From the NCBI GenBank assembly GCA_945862035.1, contig CAMAXB010000108.1, forward strand, positions 1 to 9,497: a stretch of 9,497 bases of DNA. Reading direction: 5' to 3'. The notes beneath the pieces were generated by a model, which saw only the letters and a program-made list of their open reading frames with translations, was not told the DNA's origin and searched no databases. Within the stretch, counting starts at the first letter, position 1. Every line of letters starts with the position of its first letter. The DNA comes from Opitutus sp. GAS368. Lineage in GTDB: Bacteria > Verrucomicrobiota > Verrucomicrobiia > Opitutales > Opitutaceae. The position numbers were made by a program, and so were the translations under genes. This document shows positions 1-7,400 of the stretch, piece after piece.

Positions 1-1190
1 TGCCAGGCCAGCCAGCTGCCGTAGTCCTGGCGGGAGGTGGGCAGAAACCGGTCCTCGACGTAGAAAATGCCGCCCGCCCAGGCCCAGTCCGGGGGGGTGA
101 CCTCCACGCCGATTCCCCGGCCGTAGCGGGACTGGTTGGTCAGTTCCGAGAGGCTGAAGGCGCGGTCGCCGGCGCTCACGGCGAAAGAGGGGTGTTCGTA
201 GCGCAGCCAGTACTCGTCGCGCCCGCCGAGGGCGGAGCGCCCGGTGCGGTCGGGGGCGCGGGCGAAGACCTGCAGGCCGTGGCGCCGGGCGTCGTCGAGG
301 TGGCCCCGGCCGCTCAGGGTGAACTGGACGGCCTGGTCCAGGTCGTTGCCGCCGAACTCGGTCGTGAGTTCAAGGGGGAAACGCCGCCAGGGGTCTTCCC
401 CGGCCTCCCGGGGGACGAGCTCGATGGGCACGTGAAAGCGGGCGACGAGGAGTTCAGCCCCCGGCCCGGGTGCGGCGCGGGCCTCGACCCGCAGGGTGCG
501 GTTTTGCAGGCGGGTGAGCTGGGGGGCGGGCTGGAGGCTGAGGCGCACGAGGGCGCTCTCGCCGGGGCCGAGTTGGAGGCGATCGGGGGTGAAGAGCACC
601 AGGGCATCGACATCGAAGCGGGCCTCTAATTCGACCGCTAGGGGCACGTTGCCGGCGTTGAAGACGCGGGCGCCCAGCTCGGTGCGCTCGCCGGCCACGG
701 CCCGGGCCGGCAGGGCCCCGATGGGGGTGAGCTGCAATTCGCCCCGCGGCTGCAGGCGCACCCGGGCCACCGCCTCGGCCCGCCGGCTAGGATCATCGAC
801 CCCGCTCAGGGTGTAGCGCAGGAGGTACTCGCCGGCCGGGGTGGCCGGGCCAGCCTGCACCGCCACGAGGCGGGTCTGCCCCGCGCCGGGCGGCAGAGAG
901 AATTCGCCGAGGGGCATGACCGGGAGCCACCCGGGGGGCAGGTCGAGGGTTTCGCGGTAGAGGGTACGGTCCTCGCCGCGCTCGCTCACGCGGAAGGGCA
1001 GGGTGAGGATGTCGCCTGCCTCCACCTCGGCCAACACGGGCGCGAGCGAGCGCAGCTCAGGCTCGGCCCGGGCGGCGGTGAGCAGCCCCAGGCCGAGCAG
1101 AAGCAAGCGACCGAGGGAAAGGTGATGGGGGAGAATACGAGCCAAGAGAGGAGAACGGGGGCCCTCGCGGCCGGAGGGCGAGCGGGGCAT
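1..1190 (-). CDS. Usher-like outer-membrane protein with N-terminal Ig/NEW3-like domains (3' end outside window)
   Basis: This open frame runs from an ATG at 1190 to the window edge without a stop (396 codons seen), so the protein is partial at its C-terminus. Residues 1-42 form a signal peptide with a long basic n-region, a Leu-rich core at about 29-37 and a TAARA cleavage site. Residues about 46-148 and 150-258 read as two beta-sandwich domains of the NEW3/COG1470 kind, with phrases such as RVFNAGNVPL and LGPGESALVRL. From about residue 268 the pattern changes to alternating strands with aromatic girdles (LELTTEFGG, DEYWLRYEHPSFAVSAGDRAF, YGRGIGVEV), as expected for an outer-membrane barrel. 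The GD followed by a G-R-G turn recalls the start of fimbrial usher barrels. The likely role is an outer-membrane pore or assembly platform for the subunit encoded upstream. No clear Shine-Dalgarno precedes the ATG; it was chosen because it gives a full signal peptide. An alternative is a generic surface beta-barrel unrelated to ushers. Confidence 0.72.
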   Translation of the reverse strand, partial: MPRSPSGREGPRSPLLARILPHHLSLGRLLLLGLGLLTAARAEPELRSLAPVLAEVEAGDILTLPFRVSERGEDRTLYRETLDLPPGWLPVMPLGEFSLPPGAGQTRLVAVQAGPATPAGEYLLRYTLSGVDDPSRRAEAVARVRLQPRGELQLTPIGALPARAVAGERTELGARVFNAGNVPLAVELEARFDVDALVLFTPDRLQLGPGESALVRLSLQPAPQLTRLQNRTLRVEARAAPGPGAELLVARFHVPIELVPREAGEDPWRRFPLELTTEFGGNDLDQAVQFTLSGRGHLDDARRHGLQVFARAPDRTGRSALGGRDEYWLRYEHPSFAVSAGDRAFSLSELTNQSRYGRGIGVEVTPPDWAWAGGIFYVEDRFLPTSRQDYGSWLAW

Positions 1191-1225
1191 GACGGAGTGA
1201 AAGTTAAGGAGACGGTGGGCACGAT

Positions 1226-1375
1226 TCAGGCAGTCGAACCGGACAACGCCGCGTCGGAGGGGAAAAGCGCGCCACCGGCTCGCAGGGCTCGCGGGAAGAA
1301 GGCGCGGCGCGCGGGATCGAAAGGCCCGTGGTGAGATTCGGCCCAGACTTCAGCCAAGGTGGGCGGGGTCTTCAT
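1226..1375 (-). CDS. Possible small ORF, 49 residues, ATGA-overlapping the chaperone-like gene
   Basis: An ATG at 1375-1373 overlaps the TGA (1374-1372) of the chaperone-like gene as ATGA and opens a 49-codon frame ending in TGA at 1228-1226, 35 bases before the usher-like ATG. The product starts MKTPPTLAEVWAE, has a central FDPARR and FFPRALRAGG stretch and ends SGSTA. It has no signal peptide, membrane segment or recognisable domain. The position in a same-strand cluster and the overlap suggest translational coupling. The gap is short, however, and GC-rich DNA easily stays open by chance. I do not recognise the product; the stretch could equally be an untranslated spacer. Confidence 0.3.
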   Translation of the reverse strand: MKTPPTLAEVWAESHHGPFDPARRAFFPRALRAGGALFPSDAALSGSTA

Positions 1376-2307
1376 GGGAGGGCGGGTGCGGGAGGAGCGG
1401 GAGGGGCGATTTCGATCTGATACCGGGCCCCGAAGACGTTTTGGTCCTCATTGTCGGCGATCACCAGGCAGTCGTAGGTGCCGGGGGGGAGGTCGGCCAG
1501 CGACACGTGCCGCTCGCCGCTGCCGCCGGGCAGCAGGGTCATCGTGGCCATCTGCGGGCTGTAGCGGCCCAAGGAGTAGCCCTCGTGATCAAACACCTCG
1601 ACCCAAAGTCGCAGCTGAACGCCTACGGTCCCATCGTTTTCCAGGCGCAGGCGCAGGGCGGCCCCTTCGGCGGTGGTGAGCAGTTCCCGTTCGGCGAAGC
1701 GCACGCTCGGGCTCACCGCCGCGGCCGCGCCCCCCGTCACGTGGGTGGTGAGGCGCACGCCGGTGCGGAAGCGCTCGCGCACGGTGACCCGCGCCCGGCC
1801 CTCTTCGGTCGCGGGCGGGGCCAGTTCATCAGGCGAAACGCCCTCGATCATGAGCATCGACCAGTAGGTGCCGGACATCCCGGCTGCCTCGGGCACGCGC
1901 AGCACAACGCTGACGCTGCCCGTGGTCCGCGGCGGCAGCACTTGCTCGGCCGGCAGGAGAAAGAGCCAGCCGCTATTGCTGCGGACTTCCGTGCCGGCCT
2001 CAGGGAAACCCTGTCCGCCGGCTCGCGGATCGAAGTCAGTGAGGTAGGCCCGCACCACCTGGGGCTGGTCGCTGTGGTTGCGCACCAGCACCCGGCCTTG
2101 GGCTTCTCCGCCCGGGGCTAAGGTGAACTCCCGCACCAGGCTACCCACCACGCTCACGCCCGCTCCGGCCGGGCTAACGAGCAGGGCCAGCCCGGCCCAC
2201 AGCCCCAGGATCCGGGCCGGGCCGCGACGGGCGAGCACTCCGGTTAGCATGCGCGCGCAAGGATCGAAGGGGGCCCGGTCAGCGGGGTGGTCGGACGTGC
2301 CGATCAT
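1372..2307 (-). CDS. Periplasmic two-Ig-domain chaperone-like protein (pilus chaperone / DUF916-like)
   Basis: The 311-residue frame starts with an ATG overlapping the stop of the upstream subunit gene as ATGA. A more natural signal peptide begins at Met20 (ATG at 2250-2248), with core ILGLWAGLALLV and cleavage near SPAGAG at 45-50, so translation may really start there. Residues about 51-157 form a first Ig-like domain: FTLAPGGEAQGRVLVRN, then NSGWLFLLPAEQVLPP and a GTYWSMLMIEG strand. Residues about 172-302 form a second: RLTTHVTGG, LRLRLENDGTVGVQLRLWVEV, and DLPPGTYDCLVIAD. A Pro/Ala tail follows. Two tandem Ig domains with a ligand-like first domain are the layout of fimbrial chaperones and of Firmicutes WxL-interacting DUF916 proteins. 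It probably binds the preceding gene's secreted subunit in the periplasm and hands it to the usher-like protein. I see no lipobox and no C-terminal membrane anchor. The family match is by pattern only. Confidence 0.72.
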   Translation of the reverse strand: MIGTSDHPADRAPFDPCARMLTGVLARRGPARILGLWAGLALLVSPAGAGVSVVGSLVREFTLAPGGEAQGRVLVRNHSDQPQVVRAYLTDFDPRAGGQGFPEAGTEVRSNSGWLFLLPAEQVLPPRTTGSVSVVLRVPEAAGMSGTYWSMLMIEGVSPDELAPPATEEGRARVTVRERFRTGVRLTTHVTGGAAAAVSPSVRFAERELLTTAEGAALRLRLENDGTVGVQLRLWVEVFDHEGYSLGRYSPQMATMTLLPGGSGERHVSLADLPPGTYDCLVIADNEDQNVFGARYQIEIAPPAPPAPALP

Positions 2308-2897
2308 GCACTGGTCGTCAGCGTGTAGGTGACCACCACCGGGTCGTTGGACGTGACGAAACTATTGTCGCCAGCTGTAAATATGAGGGAGTAGGTCAGA
2401 TTCGCGCCATCGGTCCCAGCGGTTCCCGTCCAGCCGCTGCCGATCGCCGTGACGGCTTCCTGGGTCGCGGTGCCTGTGATCGCGGTAAGAGCGGTTGCGG
2501 CGCTGAAAGCTCCAGCGGAGCCCGTCGCGCCCCTCTTGTTGGCACCGGGCAAGGTGACCTGCAGCTGGAGAGTGAGACCGGCGGGCAGGTCATTGGAGCG
2601 AGAGACCGTAATCTTTCGGGTCTGAGCGGATGGGACCAGAGAGGTGTACTGCAGGTACTTGGCGCTCGCGTTGGTGGCGGTGATCGCGGGCTCGGCGCCG
2701 GCCGTCGGTGGCGTTGCACCCACCGTGAAAGATACGTCCGCGCCCACGATCGCCAGCTCCGCGACTTCACTCACGGTGATCGTGACGTTGTGGGTCGCCG
2801 AGTCTGATGCTGCTGCGGCTCCGAGCCAATTCGGCGAGAGCAGAAGGCAAGCCAGTACAAGGCTGGCCGGGATGTGTTGGCGAGGGATAAGGTTCAT
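2304..2897 (-). CDS. Small secreted Thr/Ala-rich beta-strand protein, putative fibre or pilin subunit
   Basis: The gene encodes 197 residues. Residues 1-28 are a signal peptide (core LVLACLLLSPNWLGAAA), cleaved near AAAA-SD. The mature part is poor in charge and rich in Thr, Ala, Ser and Gly. It contains no cysteine and consists of alternating hydrophobic strands: an N-terminal VTITVSEVAELAIVG, a YLQYTSLVPSA and RKITVSRS centre, and a C-terminal VVVTYTLTTSA. This is the look of a single beta-sandwich pilin or coat subunit of about 170 residues. The alternating N-terminal strand could act as a donor strand, and the Tyr-containing last strand resembles pilin C-termini; both points are inference. 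It is the first gene of the minus-strand cluster, its TGA overlaps the chaperone-like ATG, and it faces a long intergenic region. Codon use is less extremely GC-biased than in the usher-like gene. I find no family I can name with certainty. Confidence 0.7.
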   Translation of the reverse strand: MNLIPRQHIPASLVLACLLLSPNWLGAAAASDSATHNVTITVSEVAELAIVGADVSFTVGATPPTAGAEPAITATNASAKYLQYTSLVPSAQTRKITVSRSNDLPAGLTLQLQVTLPGANKRGATGSAGAFSAATALTAITGTATQEAVTAIGSGWTGTAGTDGANLTYSLIFTAGDNSFVTSNDPVVVTYTLTTSA

Positions 2898-3006
2898 GTT
2901 GCGGGGAGCTGGCGGTGGTTATTTTGCTGACCGCAACGGGAACGAAGGAAGTGAACTCAGTGGGATGACTGGGCACATTCCGGAAGCGGCCAAGCCCGGA
3001 AAGAAT

Positions 3007-3038
3007 CGTAAACGACGCGTCAGACTGTGAAGTTTACG
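3007..3038. promoter_or_regulatory. Inverted repeat, candidate operator
   Basis: CGTAAAC (3007-3013) and GTTTACG (3032-3038) are perfect 7-base reverse complements separated by 18 bases. The palindrome GACGCGTC (3014-3021) abuts the left arm, and a second palindrome TTACGTAA (3034-3041) overlaps the right arm. The site lies about 110 bases upstream of the subunit start codon and overlaps a possible plus-strand -35 element (TTTACG, 3033-3038). A dimeric regulator binding both arms could control either direction. No regulator gene is in the window. Confidence 0.35.
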
Positions 3039-3062
3039 TAACGGCACATGGGACTGATAAAA
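3033..3062 (+). promoter_or_regulatory. Weak sigma70-like promoter candidate
   Basis: TTTACG at 3033-3038 and TGATAA at 3055-3060 are separated by 16 bases, at the edge of the only clearly AT-rich stretch in the region (TGATAAAAATATGTTAATC). Both boxes match the consensus only partly. The orientation would serve the hairpin series and, further on, the hydrolase gene. Confidence 0.2.
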
Positions 3063-3081
3063 ATATGTTAATCAAAAGAAA

Positions 3082-3169
3082 GTCGGTGAAACCGCCGATA
3101 TTCTCGATCAACCGACGAGTCGGCTCCATGCCGACATGCGTCGCGTAGCTTAACGCGTTCGTTTCTTTT
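3082..3169 (+). ncRNA. Hairpin series ending in a terminator-like structure; possible small RNA or leader attenuator
   Basis: On the plus strand GTCGGT (3082-3087) can pair with ACCGAC (3111-3116). GTCGGC (3119-3124) pairs with GCCGAC (3130-3135) over a 5-base loop. Because the arms are related (GTCGG-type), alternative pairings between the two stems are possible. Then CGCGT (3142-3146) pairs with ACGCG (3153-3157) over a 6-base loop and is followed by a tract with nine T in twelve bases (3158-3169), the layout of a weak intrinsic terminator. With the AT-rich promoter-like DNA just upstream, this could be a transcript of about 100 bases or an attenuator. I cannot assign it to a known RNA family. 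Confidence 0.25.
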
Positions 3170-3532
3170 GGATTGCACGCCTACCCTCACCGCACGAATC
3201 CGATCCCCTGAAGATCGAGTTTCCTCCTCATCACTCCTGCTCACTTTCTCTGTTCCAAAGGCTCGGGGCGGATGGGCGCCGTGTTCTTGCGTGCTTCTAG
3301 CCCGGTACCGATCCACCCTTCTTACTTTTGCAAATTGCGGCCGGGACGGACGGGAGGGCGGAGACTCAAGACCTCGGTTTCCGGAGGATCTCTCCGCTTC
3401 CCGGGTGGGTGAATCCTCTGCGGCTCTGCGCGAACCGGCTGGAGGAATCGATCGGCGGTTGCCGCGCTTCAGCCAGACCGAAAATGCGTTGGCGGGAGGT
3501 GGGTTATCGGGTAGGTCCTCGTCCACCTTTTC

Positions 3533-4465
3533 ATGAGCCATACCGACGTGCGTCTGTTGCAGGCCCTTTCGCTTATCTTCCTCGCTCCCTGGCTCGCCTC
3601 CGGAGCGGACCCGACGGTCATGCCCCTCTGGCCGGAGGGCGTGCCGGGGCTGCGGGCGGATGCCTCGCCCGAGAAGTGGGAGAATGCGCGGGCCTCCAAT
3701 GTCCACCAGCCGTCCCTCACCGTCTATCCGGCGCCAGCCGACCAGGCCACGGGTGCGGCGGTGATCATCTGCCCGGGTGGCGGCTACCTGCGGCTGTCGA
3801 TGGAGAACGAGGGCTCCCAGGTCGCCGACTGGCTGAACTCGATCGGCGTGACCGCCTTCGTCCTTAAGTACCGAATGGTTGAATACGGCCACCCCGCGCC
3901 CCTGCGCGATGTGCTCCGGGCCGTGCGGCAGGTCCGCTCGCAGGCGGCGGACCTTTCCGTGCAGCCGGACCGCATTGGGGTGATCGGCTTTTCGGCCGGC
4001 GGGCATCTCGCCGCTGCCGCCGGCACGCTCTTTGACTCGCCGGAGGGCCGGACCGGCGCGGCGCTCGATGCCGTCAGCGCGCGGCCGGATTTCCTGCTGC
4101 TGATGTATCCGGTGATCACACTTCACGATCCCTACGCCCACGCCGGCTCCCGGCGGGCGCTGCTCGGCGAGAACGCCACGGCCGCGCAAGTGGCCGCCCT
4201 GTCGCTGGAGTCCCGCGTGACACCTGCAACCCCGCCCACCTTTATCGTTCACACCCAGGAAGACGTTTCCGTCCCGATCGAGAATAGCCTGCTCTTTTAC
4301 CGCGCCCTCCGCGCGGCCGGGGTCCCGACGGAGGTGCATCTTTTCGAGAAGGGGCCGCACGGCTTTGGCATGCGCAAGGAGTTTGGGCAGACCTCCGTCT
4401 GGATTGACCGCGCTGAGGACTGGATGCGAGGGCGCGGCCTGCTCACGCGCAAAGTTCAGGACTGA
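3533..4465 (+). CDS. Secreted alpha/beta-hydrolase, probable carbohydrate (acetylxylan/feruloyl-type) esterase
   Basis: The 310-residue protein has a signal peptide at 1-25 (core LLQALSLIFLAPWLASGA), so it acts in the periplasm or outside. The alpha/beta-hydrolase fold is complete. The oxyanion loop CPGGGY lies at 80-85 and the nucleophile elbow GFSAGG has Ser154. The acid is probably Asp244 in TQEDVSVP, and the catalytic His is His276 in GPHGFGM. The N-terminal phrase MPLWPEGVPG and the DRIGVIGFSAGGHLA core are typical of BD-FAE/COG0657 esterases of planctomycetes and verrucomicrobia that deacylate plant or algal polysaccharides. The start is fixed by the signal peptide, since the next Met is residue 30, after the cleavage site. 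No Shine-Dalgarno is evident. The following membrane glycosyltransferase-like gene begins 9 bases after the stop, so the two are probably cotranscribed. Exact substrate is unknown. Confidence 0.88.
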   Translation: MSHTDVRLLQALSLIFLAPWLASGADPTVMPLWPEGVPGLRADASPEKWENARASNVHQPSLTVYPAPADQATGAAVIICPGGGYLRLSMENEGSQVADWLNSIGVTAFVLKYRMVEYGHPAPLRDVLRAVRQVRSQAADLSVQPDRIGVIGFSAGGHLAAAAGTLFDSPEGRTGAALDAVSARPDFLLLMYPVITLHDPYAHAGSRRALLGENATAAQVAALSLESRVTPATPPTFIVHTQEDVSVPIENSLLFYRALRAAGVPTEVHLFEKGPHGFGMRKEFGQTSVWIDRAEDWMRGRGLLTRKVQD

Positions 4466-4474
4466 CCTGCGGGG

Positions 4475-7400
4475 ATGTCCATGCGCGCGCCGGACGAACG
4501 CTCGGGCTGGCTGGAGACGGCGTGGCGCCCGTTGCTCGCGGCGGGCAGCGCGGTCACGTTGGCGGCGCTCGGGTTTCGTCAGGTCGGCGCCCGCGGGACC
4601 GATGCACCGACCGGCGCGGACTGGCTCGCGGATGCCGCGGGCGTGTTCCCGCGCTGGCTTGATCGCGATGCCGGGACTTGGGCGCCGCTCAGCTGGCTCA
4701 TGCACGAGCCGCACGCGGGTGAGGCCGGCATCAAGGTCGGTCTTTTGCTGGCCAACGGCCAGTGGGATCCACGGCTGGCCCTGATGGTCGGGATCGTGTT
4801 CCAGGCGCTGGCCTGGTGGATTGCGCTGGGCTGGCTGCTGCGGGAACTGCGCCCCGCCGCGGCGCTAGCGGTGAGCGGCAGTAGTCTGGCGCTGGCCCTG
4901 AGTCCGGGGGCGCTGGCCGGGATAACCGCTCCCGGTGCACCGCTGGCCTCGGCGGTGGTGCTGGCGTCGCTCGTTAGCCTGACTGCATCCGACTCCCGAC
5001 GTGGCCGATGGCAGGCGGCGATCGCGGGTGGCGTGGCGGTGGCGCTTTCCACGGCAGGGCTGGCGGTCGTCGGGGTGATCCTGCTGCGGGCGCGGCGCGG
5101 GCGGCTGTGGAAGGCAGGCGAGCTCGTTCAAGGCGGAAGTCCATGGCTGGCGTGGAACGCCGCGTTGCTGGCCGCGGGGACGGTGCGCGCGCTGGTCGCG
5201 TCCGCGGAAGGTAAATCGTTGCACGACGTGCTGTCCGGTGGTGGAGCGCAGTTGCCCTGGATCCTCACGATCAGCGTGCTGGCCGCGCTGGCGTGGGGCG
5301 TCGTCCGGCAATGGCGGCGGCCGCCGGTTCCGGCAGATGGCGAGGAAGCGTCACTGCGCCTCGGGCTCTGGGCGCTCGCATTTCTGGGGTTAAGTCCGGA
5401 TTTGAGCGGCGTCTGGCCGCTGCTGGTGGCCGTGGCGGCTGCCCTCGGGCTCCGTGCACTCGCGCAGAACGAAAATCGGAGCGCGACAGGATTTGGGGTG
5501 GCCGCAGGACTCTGGACCCTTGCGGTGGCGTTCGGAGCGGCGACCGTATCCGAGGCGACTCTGCCGCGGGAGGAGACGACGCGCCTCGGGCAGGAGCGGG
5601 CGCGCGAAAGCCGACGGGCGCTGATGACCGGACAACTTGAATCCTGGCAGGAAACGCTCGGCCTCCAACCTGCGGAGTGGGCGCGCGTGGCGCCCCGCTT
5701 GGCGGATCCTCGCTTCGCGCCCTGGCTGCCCGCATCCGTGCGCGAGCCGATCACCCTTCGTGCGGCGGAGGCGGATCCAGGCATCGGCGACTCAGCGGCA
5801 CCACTCCTCCCGGCGCTGCCCATGGGTGCGGCAGTGCTCGGCTCGTGGGAAGCCGCCCCGGCCGGCCAAGGCGAGGGGGCGCGCCAGGGGGAGTATCGGA
5901 GCGAAGCGTTCACGACGACCTTTCCGCTCCTGCAGTTCTCGGTGGCGGGGCGTTTCGATCCGCCCGGCACGGCGCTCAGCCTCTTGTCGGCGAGCGGGGT
6001 CGAGGCCCGTCCGTTGCAGGCGAGGCTGGACGCCCGTGGGAGGTGGCAGCGCACGAACATCGAGGTGCCGACCGGATCACTGACGGTGCGTCTGAGTGAT
6101 CGCTCGGCGGAAGACTGGATCGCGTTCACGCCGCCGATCGAACTCGGACGCGGGACCTGGCTCGCGGGCAAGACGGGGGACGTCTGGCCCGCGCTGCTCG
6201 GGCTGGGCGGGCTGCTGCTGGCGGTTGGGCTGTGGGCGGGCAGACCGGCCGCGGTGACGGACCTCGGGCGGGCGGCGCAGTCCGAGCGCCTGCGACGTGG
6301 GCTGCCGTGGGGTGCGCTGGCGCTCTCTGCGGTCGTGATCCTCCCTTCGCTCGATCCGGTCCCGGGCGGGGCGGACGCCTCGGGCTATCTCAATCTGGCC
6401 AAGCTGCTGGGGGAGGGCCGCCTGACGGCGACGACCCGCATGATCCCGGGCGTGGAGCTGCCGGCCCGGGCGTATTCGCCCCTTGGATTCTCGCCGCGGA
6501 CGGAGGACGGTCTGGCGCCGACGTACCCGACCGGCCTGCCCCTGATGATTGCGGCAGCGCAAACGGTGCTGCCGACTGATGCGGCCGTGCAGGCTGTGAG
6601 CTTGGCGCATCTTGTTGCGGGCATTGCGCTCATGTACGCTTTTGCGGGGCTGTCCGGCTTGGGGCATGGCCTGGCTTGGCTGGGGGCGGGCCTGGTCGGG
6701 TTGGGCCCGATCTATCTCTTCAACGGAATGCAGCCCGTCTCCGACGTGCCCTCGCTGGCCTGGGTGACGCTTGCGTGGTGCTGTCTGCTCAAGAGCCGCG
6801 AGCGCGAAGGCTGGGCCGCGGTGGCCGGCGCGGCCCTCGCGGTGGCGGTGCTGCTGCGTCCGACCAATCTGCTGGCCTTTCCTGCGATGCTCCTGCTGCT
6901 GCCCTCGTTGCGGGCGCTGGTCTGGATCGGGCTGGGCGCGCTGCCGGGGGCTCTCTGGCAGCTGACGCACGCCTGGCTGACCTACGGGCAGCCCTTCGCA
7001 ACGGGGTATGGCGACGTGTCGGGCGCGTTTGAAGTCCGCTGGCTGGCGCTGACCCTGCCGCATTACGCGACGCAGCTCACGCTGCTGGTCTCGCCGCTGC
7101 TGTGGCTCGCGCTGGCGGGTGTGGTGTGGTCATCCGTGGGGTTCCGCCTGCGGGTGGCCTATGCGTTCGCGGCGCTGGGGTTTCTGACCCTCTACGCGTT
7201 TTATTTCTGCACCCATGAAACGTGGTGGTACCTCCGTTTCCTGCTGCCCGTTTTCCCAGCGATGATCGCGCTGGCGCTGGGCGCGGTGAGCCGGCTGATC
7301 GAGACGATCGAGGCGCGCGCGGACTCGGAGAAGGGCCGCCGGCGGTGGCGTCAGGTGACGGGCTGGTTGGCGGTGGCGGCGCTGGCCCTGCCGCTCGCGC

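Larger units (their letters stand above)
2898..3532. other. Divergent intergenic region, 635 bases, no convincing gene
   Basis: This stretch separates the minus-strand secretion cluster from the plus-strand hydrolase. Open frames cross it on both strands, but their third codon positions lack the strong G/C preference of the real genes here, and their translations have no domain-like pattern. It contains a dyad at 3007-3038, an AT-rich segment at about 3053-3076, hairpins at 3082-3135, a hairpin with a T-rich tail at 3142-3169, and further short stems at 3382-3396 (CGGAG/CTCCG) and 3453-3464 (CGGC/GCCG). Promoters for both directions must lie here. The leader of the hydrolase gene would be several hundred bases long if transcription starts near 3065. 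Confidence 0.6.

Noticed and set aside
192..629. Plus-strand frame in the first 700 bases
   Set aside because: Antisense to the usher-like gene, whose minus-strand frame stays open from 1190 to the edge with a signal peptide and coherent domains.
1441..2121. A 226-codon plus-strand frame
   Set aside because: Antisense to the chaperone-like gene; Gly/His/Ala-rich product without domain features.
2841..2861. Possible lipobox (VLAC, Cys17) in the subunit
   Set aside because: The Cys sits inside the hydrophobic core with more Leu after it, and Leu at -2 is atypical; an ordinary signal peptidase site lies further on at AAAA-SD.
3168..3536. A 122-codon plus-strand frame whose stop overlaps the esterase ATG
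   Set aside because: It needs a TTG start, has no G/C preference at third positions, and encodes a sequence without domain or signal features. The overlap is probably chance.
3068..4714. A 548-codon open frame on the minus strand
   Set aside because: It is antisense to the well-supported esterase. Its product is Arg/His/Gly-rich with no domain pattern, and its openness follows from the GC-rich codons of the true gene.
6077..7063. A 328-codon minus-strand frame
   Set aside because: Antisense to the membrane module of the 1095-residue protein; Arg/Gln/Pro-rich product with no recognisable domain.
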